A program made the translations under genes and the position numbers. This document shows positions 16,754 to 24,957 of a stretch of 64,000 nt of DNA, in pieces (the first letter of the stretch is position 1; the number at the start of each line of letters is the position of its first letter). The stretch is from Jatrophihabitans_A sp035248685 (lineage in GTDB: Bacteria > Actinomycetota > Actinomycetes > Mycobacteriales > Jatrophihabitantaceae). The stretch spans positions 1 to 64,000 of the forward strand of contig DATFHF010000081.1 of the NCBI GenBank assembly GCA_035248685.1, given 5' to 3'. The notes beneath the pieces were generated by a model that made no database searches, had not been told where the DNA came from, and saw nothing but the letters and a program-made list of their open reading frames with translations.

Positions 16754-17332
16754 ATGAGGACGGCGACGATGCCGGCAGGCAGCTCCGACCAGCCCGCGGT
16801 CAGCGGTGCTGGCATCGTGGGCGTCGCCGGCCGAGATCCGGCCGATGCCGGGGTCGAACGGTTGTACCGCAGCCATCGGTTGTCCATGGTTCGGCTGGCG
16901 TTGTTGCTGGTCGATGACCGGGAAACCGCCGAGGACGTCGCGCAGGACGCATTCGCGGCACTGCACCGGCGCTGGCCCTCGATCGCCGACCAGGAGGCCG
17001 CGGTCGGTTACCTGCGTACCAGCGTGGTGAACGGTGCCCGATCGGTGCTGCGCCGGCGCCGGACCGTGCGACTACACCCGCTAGCCGACGAGCGATCGCT
17101 GACCACCGAACCGGCCGATGCCAGCACCCTGCTGGCCGAGGACCACCGGGCGGTGCTCGCCGCGATCCGGCGGCTTCCGGAACGCCAACGTGAAGTGATC
17201 CTGTTGCGGTATTGGGCAGAACTCGGCGAAGCCGAGATAGCGCGAACGCTCGGCATCTCGGTCGGCGCCGTCAAATCCAATGCCTCCCGCGGACGGGACG
17301 CCATTGCCAGCATCCTCGGAGGTGCCCGATGA
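16754..17332 (+). CDS. SigE-family ECF RNA polymerase sigma factor
   Basis: A 192-residue group IV sigma factor. Region 2 spans roughly residues 40-100 (YRSHRLSMVRLALLLVDDRETAEDVAQDAF). Region 4 (LPERQREVILLRYWAELGEAEIARTLGISVGAVKSNASRG) carries the promoter -35 recognition helix. A perfect AGGAGG at 16742-16747 is followed by a 6-nt spacer to the ATG. Its stop overlaps the start of the next gene (ATGA), a classic sigma/anti-sigma coupling. Confidence 0.92.
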   Translation: MRTATMPAGSSDQPAVSGAGIVGVAGRDPADAGVERLYRSHRLSMVRLALLLVDDRETAEDVAQDAFAALHRRWPSIADQEAAVGYLRTSVVNGARSVLRRRRTVRLHPLADERSLTTEPADASTLLAEDHRAVLAAIRRLPERQREVILLRYWAELGEAEIARTLGISVGAVKSNASRGRDAIASILGGAR

Positions 17333-18318
17333 ACAGCACTGAAAACGACCTCGACCAGCTGATCAGCGGTGCCCTGCACGCCCGGGCCAACCAGCTCACC
17401 GCCGCCGACCTCACCCCGGCCGCGCCGCCACTGGGCAGCCCGAGCCGGCGGCCGAGTTGGGCGGTGCCGCTGCTGGCCGCCGCCGCGGTCGCCGCGATCG
17501 CGGTGGGTAGCACCGTGGTAATCCGCTCGGTCACCGCAAGCTCATCCCATCCCGGTTCGGGCGGTGGCATCCCGACCGGTGGCGTGCCGATCAGCCACAG
17601 TGCGGTGCCCAGCACCACATCGAGCGGCCGGCCCACCGGGGCACCGAGCAGCGCCGGCCCCACCGTCAAGGCCAGTCCTGGCAACACAACGGTCACCGCC
17701 AGCAGCGGGCCGGCCGGCTTCACCCTGGGCTATCAGCCGCTGTGGCCGTTCACCGACTACGCACAGGCAACCAGCTGGCTAGCGGCGAACCACGCGCAAG
17801 GCTCGCAGCCCTGGCACCTGGATGCCGCCCAGACCGCGCTGGCCTTCACCCGGTCGTACCTCAAGTTTACCGAGATCACCATGGTCACCAGCAGCCGGAC
17901 GGACGGCCAGGGCGCGCATGTCGGCGTCGGTTACCGCAACCCGGCCGGGGCGCTTGCCACCGCCGCGGTGCTGCACCTGGTGCGGTATGGCACGGCGGCC
18001 GACAGTGGCTGGGAGGTCGTCGGCAGCGACGACACCACGTTCTCGTTGGAGCAACCGGCCTACGGCTCGACGGTGAGTTCGCCGGTGGTCGCCGGTGGTC
18101 ACATCACCGGGGTGGACGAGGCGATCCTGCTCGCGGTGCGCAACCAGGCGGGTACCGTGGTCAGCTCGTCGGCTCCGTCGATCCCGGCCGGCGGTTCGAA
18201 CCAGCCTTGGCACGGCACGGTGACCTTCAACGGAACCGGTGTATTGACCATCGTCGCCTCGACCGGTGGCCATCTGCAGGCCGTGGAGCGGTTCGCCATC
18301 CAGGGCGTGCGAGCCTAG
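17329..18318 (+). CDS. single-pass membrane protein, probable anti-sigma partner
   Basis: 329 residues. A ~45-residue cytoplasmic N-terminus (NDLDQLISGALHARANQL) precedes one membrane helix (WAVPLLAAAAVAAIAVGSTVVI, near residue 45). A Ser/Thr/Gly/Pro-rich linker and an extracytoplasmic domain of ~190 residues follow. The ATGA overlap with the sigma gene and this topology suggest an anti-sigma factor or envelope sensor. No HxxxCxxC zinc motif is present, so it would not be a ZAS-type anti-sigma. The assignment is from context. Confidence 0.75.
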   Translation: MNSTENDLDQLISGALHARANQLTAADLTPAAPPLGSPSRRPSWAVPLLAAAAVAAIAVGSTVVIRSVTASSSHPGSGGGIPTGGVPISHSAVPSTTSSGRPTGAPSSAGPTVKASPGNTTVTASSGPAGFTLGYQPLWPFTDYAQATSWLAANHAQGSQPWHLDAAQTALAFTRSYLKFTEITMVTSSRTDGQGAHVGVGYRNPAGALATAAVLHLVRYGTAADSGWEVVGSDDTTFSLEQPAYGSTVSSPVVAGGHITGVDEAILLAVRNQAGTVVSSSAPSIPAGGSNQPWHGTVTFNGTGVLTIVASTGGHLQAVERFAIQGVRA

Positions 18319-18366
18319 TTGTATTCGAGAACATGTTCGATTAGGGTCACGGCCATCCCGTTGTGA

Positions 18367-18436
18367 CACGGCATCTCGGCCTCACCGGACCGCGGGGAAC
18401 GGCCCGGCGAAGCCGAGATGCTGTGCGGTTTGTTCT
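18367..18436. terminator. probable terminator between convergent genes
   Basis: CACGGCATCTCGGC (18367-18380) pairs with GCCGAGATGCTGTG (18412-18425) over 14 positions with one mismatch. A T-rich stretch (CGGTTTGTTCTT) follows on the + strand. It sits between the ends of the anti-sigma and PspC genes and may serve both. Confidence 0.6.
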
Positions 18437-18442
18437 TGCGGG

Positions 18443-19840
18443 TCAACCCGTCCGATCTATCTGGACGTGGCCGTCGGTCAGGTGGACGCGGATGGTCAAC
18501 GGCTGGCCGGTGACGCCGGTCGGTGGCGCCAAATCGAGGTGGACGTTCAACCCGCTGGCGTACTGCCCAGCCTGCCGGGAGTTGCCGTTCTGGATGTCAC
18601 CCAGGTGGACGTCGGCGATCACGGTGGCGTTGAGGCTCTTCGGCAACAGCAGCCGTACCTCCCCGGCGGCTTGGCTGATGCTCACCGTTTTCGGCTCGGT
18701 CAGCGGCGCCAGGGCGGTCAGATCCAGGGTGGACTGGCCGGCGAACTGCCGCTGATCCACCAGTTCGCTCGCCGAGCTGGGCATCCAACCGACCTTGCCG
18801 GAGCCGTCGGTCAGGCTGGCCCGGGTGCCACCCAGCGCCAGTGCGATCGCGGCCAGCAGTGCCATCGGGATCAGCAGCGACAGCACCATCCGACGAGTGA
18901 TCAGGCTGGCCACCAGCCCGGCACCGAGGATGATCAGCCCGACCCAGAGGTAGGCCGGGAACGGCACCCGGTTGAAGGCATCCAGCAGCGCGATGAACGT
19001 CCACGCCGCGACCAGGGCCATCCCGACGGCCACCTTGATCGGACGCCGCCGTCGAATCCGGCTGCGGTGGGCCTCGGCGGCCTCGGCCAGCCAGGCCTGC
19101 ATCGATCGCCGGGTGTCGTTCAGCGGCGGGACGAGCGGTGGCGGGACGAGCGGCGCGGTCGGCGCGGTCGGCGGCTCGGTGAATCCGGTGGGTTGGTCGG
19201 CAAATCCGGTGGGTTGGTCGGCAAACCCGGTGGGTTGATCAGCGAATGCCGTTTGCCGATCGGCAAATCCGGCCGGTTGGTCAGCACCGATCACCTGCTC
19301 ACCGAACGCCGCGGCCGGCTGCCCGCCGTTGGTTCGCCAACGACGCCAGCGTTGACGCCAACCCCGGGGCCGGGTTTCGAGCGAGCCGGCGGGCTGGCCG
19401 AGCCGGTGCAACAGGATTAGCGCGAGCACCGCCAGCAGCAGCAACGCCGGGAAGGTCGGGCCGGGCGCCCACCAGGAGAACCAGGTGATCCAGAGCAGCA
19501 GCACGCCACCGAATACCACCAGCCACGGCGGCACCCGGTGCACCCGCAGTTGGTGCACCGCCTTATCCAGCACCGATAAACCCACCGTCGGCTCCGGGAT
19601 GAACAACCAGGCCAGGCCGTAGGCGAGCAGGCCGACACCGCCGAAGAACGACAGCACCGCGAATAACACCCGGAAGATGACCGCGTCCACCCCGAAGTAC
19701 TCGCCGAGACCGCCGGCGACACCAGAGATGATCCGATCGTGGCTGCTACGCCGCAGCGGGCGAGGGGCCGGCCCCGGGACGGGTGTCGTCCACTGGTAAC
19801 CGGGCGGAGGGCCGGCTTGGCCGGGATTCGTCGTCGTCAT
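18443..19840 (-). CDS. PspC-domain membrane protein with LiaF-like C-terminus
   Basis: 465 residues. The N-terminal PspC domain (RIISGVAGGLGEYFGVD, then VLFAVLSFFGGVGLLAYGLAWLFIP) is followed by further membrane helices. A low-complexity cytoplasmic linker with three exact FADQPTG repeats comes next, then more helices. The last ~100 residues are strand-rich (LTEPKTVSISQAAGEVRLLLP ... VIADVHLGDI), resembling the LiaF/DUF2154 envelope-stress domain. Divergent from the PspC-kinase/regulator pair, so probably the signalling partner that senses envelope damage. Confidence 0.85.
   Translation of the reverse strand: MTTTNPGQAGPPPGYQWTTPVPGPAPRPLRRSSHDRIISGVAGGLGEYFGVDAVIFRVLFAVLSFFGGVGLLAYGLAWLFIPEPTVGLSVLDKAVHQLRVHRVPPWLVVFGGVLLLWITWFSWWAPGPTFPALLLLAVLALILLHRLGQPAGSLETRPRGWRQRWRRWRTNGGQPAAAFGEQVIGADQPAGFADRQTAFADQPTGFADQPTGFADQPTGFTEPPTAPTAPLVPPPLVPPLNDTRRSMQAWLAEAAEAHRSRIRRRRPIKVAVGMALVAAWTFIALLDAFNRVPFPAYLWVGLIILGAGLVASLITRRMVLSLLIPMALLAAIALALGGTRASLTDGSGKVGWMPSSASELVDQRQFAGQSTLDLTALAPLTEPKTVSISQAAGEVRLLLPKSLNATVIADVHLGDIQNGNSRQAGQYASGLNVHLDLAPPTGVTGQPLTIRVHLTDGHVQIDRTG
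19180..19284 (-). repeat. 21-bp in-frame tandem repeats (FADQPTG)
   Basis: Three near-identical and two diverged 21-bp units inside the PspC gene encode FADQPTG or close variants (FADRQTA, GADQPAG). In-frame expansion of a disordered linker. Confidence 0.8.
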
Positions 19841-19976
19841 GCCACCAGCCTGTCGATCGCGACCCGCTTACGGTATCGGTGAGCACCCCCAACCAGCCCT
19901 GAAGTTGTCGGCATGCCCAGTACCGGGGTAACACCTGATGCTGCTCCGGCCGAGGCCGCGAGATGATGGGTGGACG

Positions 19977-21173
19977 ATGATTGCCGCCGATCCTGCCACC
20001 GTTGCCCGTCCAGCCGCACCGCGGCTATATCGCAACGTGTCCGGCCGGCTGCTGGGTGGGGTAGCCGGTGCGCTTGCCGACCACCTCGGGCTGTCTCGCC
20101 GGCTGGTCCGGATCGCCTTTATTTTGCTGTCGATCGGCAGCGGCCTGGGCGTGCTGCTGTACGGCGCGTTCTGGATCGTGCTGCCCACCCCACCGGACGC
20201 CAAGCCGGAGGGGTCGGTTCGGTCGGCGGCCGGCTACCTGGTTGCGACCGTCGCGGCCGCCGGAGTGTTGCTGTTCAACGCCCGCGCCCTGCCGCTGGGC
20301 TGGTGGTTCTTGCCGTCGGTGCTGGCCTGCTTCGGCGGCGCGCTGCTCTGGCGGCAGGCTTCGGAGACCGAGCGGGACCGCTGGCGGCGGCTGTCCCGGT
20401 CGTCGCTGGCGGCCGGCGCGACCGACCGGGCCGGTTGGCTGCGCATCATCGCCGGCGTCACGCTGGTGCTGGCCGGGGCGCTGTTCATCCTGGCCCGGGC
20501 CGGCATCTCGGCGGTCGGGGTCGGCCTGGCCGCCATGTTGGTGACGGTCGCCGGCATCGGCCTGATCACCGGTCCCTGGTGGCTCAAGCTGGTGCGGGAT
20601 CTGTCCGACGAGCGGCGCGAGCGGATCCGCAACGAGGAGCGGGCCGACATCGCCGCCCACCTGCACGACTCGGTGCTGCAAACGCTGGCGCTGATCCAGC
20701 GCAACGCCCATCAGCCCCGCGAGGTGGCCCGGCTAGCCCGCAGCCAGGAACGCCAGCTACGCACGACGCTCTACGGCACCGGCGTGCCGAACGGCCAGTT
20801 CGGCGCGGCGCTGCATGTGCTGGCCGGCGAGGTCGAGGACGCCTACGCGGTCGCGGTAGACATCGTGGTGGTGGGCGATCACGAGCTGGACGCCGCGCTC
20901 GATGGACTGGTGGCGGCGAGTCGGGAAGCGCTGGTCAATGCGGCCAAGCATGCCGGCGTCACCACGGTCTCGCTCTACGCCGAGGTGGACGCCACCGGCG
21001 CCGCGGTATTCGTCCGGGATCGCGGGGTCGGCTTCGACCCCGACCGGACCGATCCCACCCGGCAGGGCATCCGCGGCTCCATCTACGGACGGCTGGAGCG
21101 CTATGGCGGCAAGGCGGTCATCAAATCCCAGCGGGACGAAGGCACTGAGGTGCAGATGCGGGTGAACTTCTGA
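19977..21173 (+). CDS. PspC-domain sensor histidine kinase (LiaS/NarL-type partner)
   Basis: 398 residues. The N-terminal PspC domain (RLLGGVAGALADHLGLS ... LLYGAFWIVLP) is followed by about four membrane helices. A HisKA_3-type dimerisation helix carries phospho-acceptor His in DIAAHLHDSVLQTLALIQ, and a HATPase domain has the N-box ALVNAAKHAG and G-box RDRGVGFDP. Its stop is 1 nt before the response-regulator start. ATG 19977 is chosen as the start closest to the conserved domain; an ATG at 19938 is possible. Likely senses cell-envelope stress. Confidence 0.92.
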   Translation: MIAADPATVARPAAPRLYRNVSGRLLGGVAGALADHLGLSRRLVRIAFILLSIGSGLGVLLYGAFWIVLPTPPDAKPEGSVRSAAGYLVATVAAAGVLLFNARALPLGWWFLPSVLACFGGALLWRQASETERDRWRRLSRSSLAAGATDRAGWLRIIAGVTLVLAGALFILARAGISAVGVGLAAMLVTVAGIGLITGPWWLKLVRDLSDERRERIRNEERADIAAHLHDSVLQTLALIQRNAHQPREVARLARSQERQLRTTLYGTGVPNGQFGAALHVLAGEVEDAYAVAVDIVVVGDHELDAALDGLVAASREALVNAAKHAGVTTVSLYAEVDATGAAVFVRDRGVGFDPDRTDPTRQGIRGSIYGRLERYGGKAVIKSQRDEGTEVQMRVNF

Positions 21174-21174
21174 C

Positions 21175-21867
21175 ATGACTGATTCGACGGCAGACACAGC
21201 AGCGGCGCCGTCTCGGCCGACGGTGGTTTTGGTCGATGACCATGGGATGTTCCGGGCCGGGGTACGCGCCGAGATCGGCGACGCGGTCGACATCGTGGGC
21301 GAGGCGGCGTCCGTAGCGGACGCGGTCGGCACCATCAGCCGGACCGCTCCGGACGTGGTGCTGCTGGACGTGCACCTGCCGGCCGGTGGCGGGCCGGCGG
21401 TGGTAAGCGAGGTGTTACGGACCACGCCGGGCACCCGGTTCCTGGCACTGTCGGTCTCCGATGCGGCCGAGGACGTCATCTCGGTCATCCGGGCCGGGGC
21501 GCGCGGATACGTCACAAAGACCATCTCCGGGCCGGACCTGATCGATGCCATTCGCCGGGTGGCCGATGGCGACGTGGTGTTCTCACCGCGGCTGGCCGGG
21601 TTCGTGCTGGATGCCTTCCGGGACGGCACCGGGTCAGGGACGGCTGGTTCGGCCAGCGCGGTCGATCCGGAGCTGGACCAGCTCACCCCGCGCGAGCAGG
21701 AGGTGTTGCGGCTGCTGGCCCGGGGCTACTCCTACCGGGAGATCGGCTCGGAACTGTTCATCTCGATAAAGACGGTGGAAACGCACGCTTCGAATGTGTT
21801 GCGCAAGCTGCAGCTGTCCTCCCGGCACCAGCTGACCCGGTGGGCCGCCGAGCGGCGCATCGTCTAA
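21175..21867 (+). CDS. LuxR/NarL-family response regulator
   Basis: 230 residues. The receiver domain has acidic VDDH near residue 22, phospho-Asp in VVLLDVHLPAGG (near 63), the Thr/Ser switch LALSVSD and Lys in GYVTKTIS. The C-terminal LuxR HTH (LTPREQEVLRLLARGYSYREIGSELFIS, TVETHASNVLRKL) follows. It is the cognate regulator of the kinase 1 nt upstream; candidate targets include the divergent PspC gene. Confidence 0.93.
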   Translation: MTDSTADTAAAPSRPTVVLVDDHGMFRAGVRAEIGDAVDIVGEAASVADAVGTISRTAPDVVLLDVHLPAGGGPAVVSEVLRTTPGTRFLALSVSDAAEDVISVIRAGARGYVTKTISGPDLIDAIRRVADGDVVFSPRLAGFVLDAFRDGTGSGTAGSASAVDPELDQLTPREQEVLRLLARGYSYREIGSELFISIKTVETHASNVLRKLQLSSRHQLTRWAAERRIV

Positions 21868-21896
21868 CCCGATCGGAAAAGGCGAGACAGCCGGAG

Positions 21897-22202
21897 CTAG
21901 CGAATGCCCCGGCAGAACCGCAACACCGCATCGGCCAGCGCCGTCCCAGCACCACCGAGGCCGGTCCGGTAGTGGTCCAGGATGGTCCGCTCCCGGCCGA
22001 GCTCGACCCGGGTGCCACCGGCGTTCATTCGAGCGGCCTGGATCCGGTGCGACAGCCGGGCCCGTTCGCCGACCAGTCGGATGATCGCGGCGTCCAGGGC
22101 GTCGATCTGCCCGCGCAGAGTCTGCACGGTCGCCGGATCGTCAACCGGAATCGGCTCGATCGGGACAGGCCGCGAATCGGCAAGGGGGGTATTGCTGCTC
22201 AC
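21897..22202 (-). CDS. chorismate mutase (AroQ type)
   Basis: A 101-residue all-helical chorismate mutase that rearranges chorismate to prephenate (Phe/Tyr branch). The core reads LRGQIDALDAAIIRLVGERARLSHRIQAARMNAGGTRVELGRERTILDHYR. The first Arg, the mid-helix Arg (SHRIQ) and the RxxxxE-type segment are the active-site elements of the AroQ class. The GTG at 22202, with AGAGGA 9 nt upstream, is preferred over an in-frame TTG at 22268. Same position relative to pcrA as mycobacterial Rv0948c. A hairpin lies in its leader. Confidence 0.85.
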   Translation of the reverse strand: MSSNTPLADSRPVPIEPIPVDDPATVQTLRGQIDALDAAIIRLVGERARLSHRIQAARMNAGGTRVELGRERTILDHYRTGLGGAGTALADAVLRFCRGIR

Positions 22203-22268
22203 TGGCGGTGGATCCTCTCGCTGCGTTCCGCCCCGAGCCGTCGAGTTCCGAGTGGCGGAGAAACGCAA

Positions 22269-22300
22269 AACGCCCCGGACCTCATGCGGCCCAGGGCGTT
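22269..22300 (-). terminator. GC-rich hairpin with T-rich tail in chorismate mutase leader
   Basis: AACGCCC (22294-22300, read on the minus strand) pairs with GGGCGTT (22269-22275). On the minus strand the stem is followed by TTGCGTTTCT. It lies 67 nt upstream of the chorismate mutase start, so as a terminator it would act as an attenuator of that gene. Confidence 0.4.
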
Positions 22301-22500
22301 CGGTTGGTTCGTCAGGTCAACCGGTCACGATGGGTGCCGCGTTGCGGTACCCATAAAAAAACTCGTGTCCGGAAGTCACCCGGACGATCCTGCCATGCCG
22401 CTCCGGCTGGCGGCAACCGACCGATCGTCCGGTTGTCCTGGCGGGCCGCTGGCGGGACGCAGCGGGCGACCGTCGGTGGTCGAAAGTAGGCTGGGTTGCG

Positions 22501-24954
22501 ATGACACCCGACCTCGCCTCCGACCTGCCACCGACCGTGGTGGACCCGCTCGCCGGAACCTTGCCGGCTCAGCGATCGCTCGCTGACGAGGCGTCCACCA
22601 GGCGGGCCGCCGATCGCCAGGCAGCGGCGGACAAGGCGGCGCGCGAGTTGCTGGCCAGCCTGAATCCACAGCAGCGCGAGGCGGTCGTGCACCGTGGCGC
22701 ACCGTTGCTGATCGTGGCCGGCGCCGGCTCGGGCAAGACCCGGGTGCTAACCCAGCGGATCGGCTACTTGCTCGCCGTGGGCGGCGCCCGGGCAAGTGAG
22801 ATCTTGGCGATCACCTTCACCAACAAGGCCGCCGGCGAAATGAAGGAGCGGGTGGGCGCGCTGGTCGGGCGCGGGTTCTACGGCCCGAACTCGATGTGGG
22901 TCTCGACGTTTCACTCGATGTGCGTGCGGATCCTGCGGGCACAGGCCAAGCAGCTCGGACTGCGCTCGTCGTTCACCATCTATGACGCCGACGATGCCCG
23001 CCGACTGCTCACCATGGTGGTCCGCGAGCTGAACCTCGATCCCAAGCGGTACCTGCCGCGCTCGCTGTCGGTGCAGATCTCCAACCTGAAGAACGAGCTG
23101 ATCGGCCCACGCGAATTTGCCGAGCAGGCCGGCACCGCCACCGAGCGGGTGCTCGCCGAGGTGTACGAGCGCTACCAGCACCGGCTGGCCGAGTCGTCCG
23201 CGCTGGACTTCGACGACCTGATCATGACCACGGTGAACCTGCTGCAAACCAAGCCCGAGGTCGCCGAGCACTACCGGCGTCGGTTCCGGCACGTGCTGGT
23301 GGACGAGTACCAGGACACCAACCACGCGCAGTACGTGCTGGTGTCCGAGCTCACCAAGCCGGTGCCCGGTGACGAGCAGGGCAACGGTGCGCTGCCGCCG
23401 GCCGAACTGTGCGTGGTGGGCGATGCCGACCAGTCCATCTACGCGTTCCGGGGCGCCACCATCCGCAATATCGACGAGTTCGAGCGCGACTACCCGGACG
23501 CCCGGATCGTCCTGCTGGAGCAGAACTACCGCTCGACCCAGACCATCTTGGGCGCAGCCAACGCGGTGATCGCCCGCAATCCGGACCGCCGGCCGAAGAA
23601 CCTGTGGTCCGAGGCGGGTGCCGGTGCCAAGATCGAAGGCTTCGTGGCCGAGAACGAGCACGAGGAAGCCCGCTGGGTAGCCGAGCAGATCGACGCCCTC
23701 GGCCGGGCCGGTGACGCCGAGCCTTCGGATATCGCGGTGTTCTACCGCACCAACGGCCAATCCCGGGTGTTCGAGGAGATCTTTATCCGGCTGGGCTTGC
23801 CGTACCGGGTGGTCGGCGGCGTCCGGTTCTACGAGCGCAAGGAGGTCCGCGACCTGCTGGCCTACCTGCGGGTGCTGGCCAACCCGACCGACCTGGTCAG
23901 CCTGCGCCGGATCCTGAACACACCCAGGCGCGGTATCGGCGACCGGGCCGAGGCGTTCCTGGAAACCTACGCCGAGGCCGAACAGATCCCGTTCGCCGAG
24001 GCGCTGATCCGAGCCGACTTCATCAGCGGGCTGGCACCTCGCTCGGCCAACGCCATCGCCGAGTTCGTCAGATTGCTCGGCGAACTCAGGACGATCGCGG
24101 CCAGCCCGGAGCACGGCACGCCGAGCAACATCCTCGAGGAGACGCTGGCCCGCACCGGTTACCTCGCCGAGCTTCAGGCCAGCAACGACCCGCAGGACGA
24201 GGGCCGAGTGGAGAACCTGCGCGAGCTGGTCAGCGTGGCCGCGGAGTTCGAGGAGCAGCGCGCCCAGGCCGACGAGCCGGCCGACCTGGACGCCTTCCTG
24301 GAACACGTGTCGCTGGTCGCCGACGCGGACTCGGTCCCGGATGCCAGCGGTGGCGTGGTCACCCTGATGACCCTGCACACCGCGAAGGGCCTGGAGTTCC
24401 CGGTGGTGTTCCTGACCGGGATGGAGGACGGCATCTTTCCGCACCAGCGCACCTTCGGCGAACCGGGGGAGATGGCCGAGGAGCGCCGGCTGGCCTACGT
24501 CGGCATCACCCGGGCCAGGCAGCGGCTGTACCTGAGCCGAGCGGTGGCGCGTACCGCCTGGGGCCAGCCCGCCTACAACCTGCCGTCCCGGTTCCTGGAC
24601 GAGGTGCCGGCCGAGCACGTCGAATGGTCCGGCGCGGTGAACCGGCGACCGTTCGTCGGTTACCCGGACGAGCAGGGCAGCGGCCAGTACGCCGACCACG
24701 GCTATCGGGCCAGCCGCCGTCCCAGCTCGTTCGGCGCCCGCTCGGCCGGCGGCAGCCCGTCCTTCGGCTCGAAGAAGCTGGACAAGCCGATTCCCGACCT
24801 GCAGGTGGGCGACCGGGTCAGCCACGACGGCTTCGGCCTGGGCACCGTGATCGGACTGCGCGGCACCGCGGAGAAGGCGCAGGCCGAGATCGACTTCGGC
24901 TCGCTGGGCTGCAAATGGCTGGTGTTGCGGTTCGCGCCGCTTCAGAAACTCTGA
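22501..24954 (+). CDS. pcrA: ATP-dependent DNA helicase UvrD1/PcrA
   Basis: An 817-residue superfamily 1A 3'-5' helicase acting in nucleotide-excision repair and replication restart. Motif I is GAGSGKT (near residue 75), motif II VDEYQDTN, motif III GDADQSIYAFRGA, motif IV QNYRST, motif V TLHTAKGLEF and motif VI VGITRARQ. The C-terminus carries the Tudor-like RNA-polymerase-interacting domain (VGDRVSHDGFGLGTVIGL). A ~45-residue N-terminal extension precedes LNPQQREAV. Equivalent to mycobacterial Rv0949 by order. Confidence 0.96.
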   Translation: MTPDLASDLPPTVVDPLAGTLPAQRSLADEASTRRAADRQAAADKAARELLASLNPQQREAVVHRGAPLLIVAGAGSGKTRVLTQRIGYLLAVGGARASEILAITFTNKAAGEMKERVGALVGRGFYGPNSMWVSTFHSMCVRILRAQAKQLGLRSSFTIYDADDARRLLTMVVRELNLDPKRYLPRSLSVQISNLKNELIGPREFAEQAGTATERVLAEVYERYQHRLAESSALDFDDLIMTTVNLLQTKPEVAEHYRRRFRHVLVDEYQDTNHAQYVLVSELTKPVPGDEQGNGALPPAELCVVGDADQSIYAFRGATIRNIDEFERDYPDARIVLLEQNYRSTQTILGAANAVIARNPDRRPKNLWSEAGAGAKIEGFVAENEHEEARWVAEQIDALGRAGDAEPSDIAVFYRTNGQSRVFEEIFIRLGLPYRVVGGVRFYERKEVRDLLAYLRVLANPTDLVSLRRILNTPRRGIGDRAEAFLETYAEAEQIPFAEALIRADFISGLAPRSANAIAEFVRLLGELRTIAASPEHGTPSNILEETLARTGYLAELQASNDPQDEGRVENLRELVSVAAEFEEQRAQADEPADLDAFLEHVSLVADADSVPDASGGVVTLMTLHTAKGLEFPVVFLTGMEDGIFPHQRTFGEPGEMAEERRLAYVGITRARQRLYLSRAVARTAWGQPAYNLPSRFLDEVPAEHVEWSGAVNRRPFVGYPDEQGSGQYADHGYRASRRPSSFGARSAGGSPSFGSKKLDKPIPDLQVGDRVSHDGFGLGTVIGLRGTAEKAQAEIDFGSLGCKWLVLRFAPLQKL

Positions 24955-24957
24955 GCG

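Noticed and set aside
18322..18340. LexA-like box TTCGAGAACATGTTCGAT
   Set aside because: The half-sites are not spaced as GAAC-N4-GTTC, one half is mutated, and it lies between convergent gene ends where no promoter is expected.
22329..22360. Hairpin ATGGGTGCCGC...GCGGTACCCAT followed by seven A residues taken as a + strand terminator
   Set aside because: On the + strand the stem is followed by A, not T, and no + strand gene ends there; kept only as part of the minus-strand leader observation.
22747..24825. Very long open frame antisense to pcrA (and similar ones at 37801-40920 and 5902-7176)
   Set aside because: Composition is the mirror of the GC-rich codons on the other strand, with V/G/R/H-rich low-complexity protein and no domain pattern.
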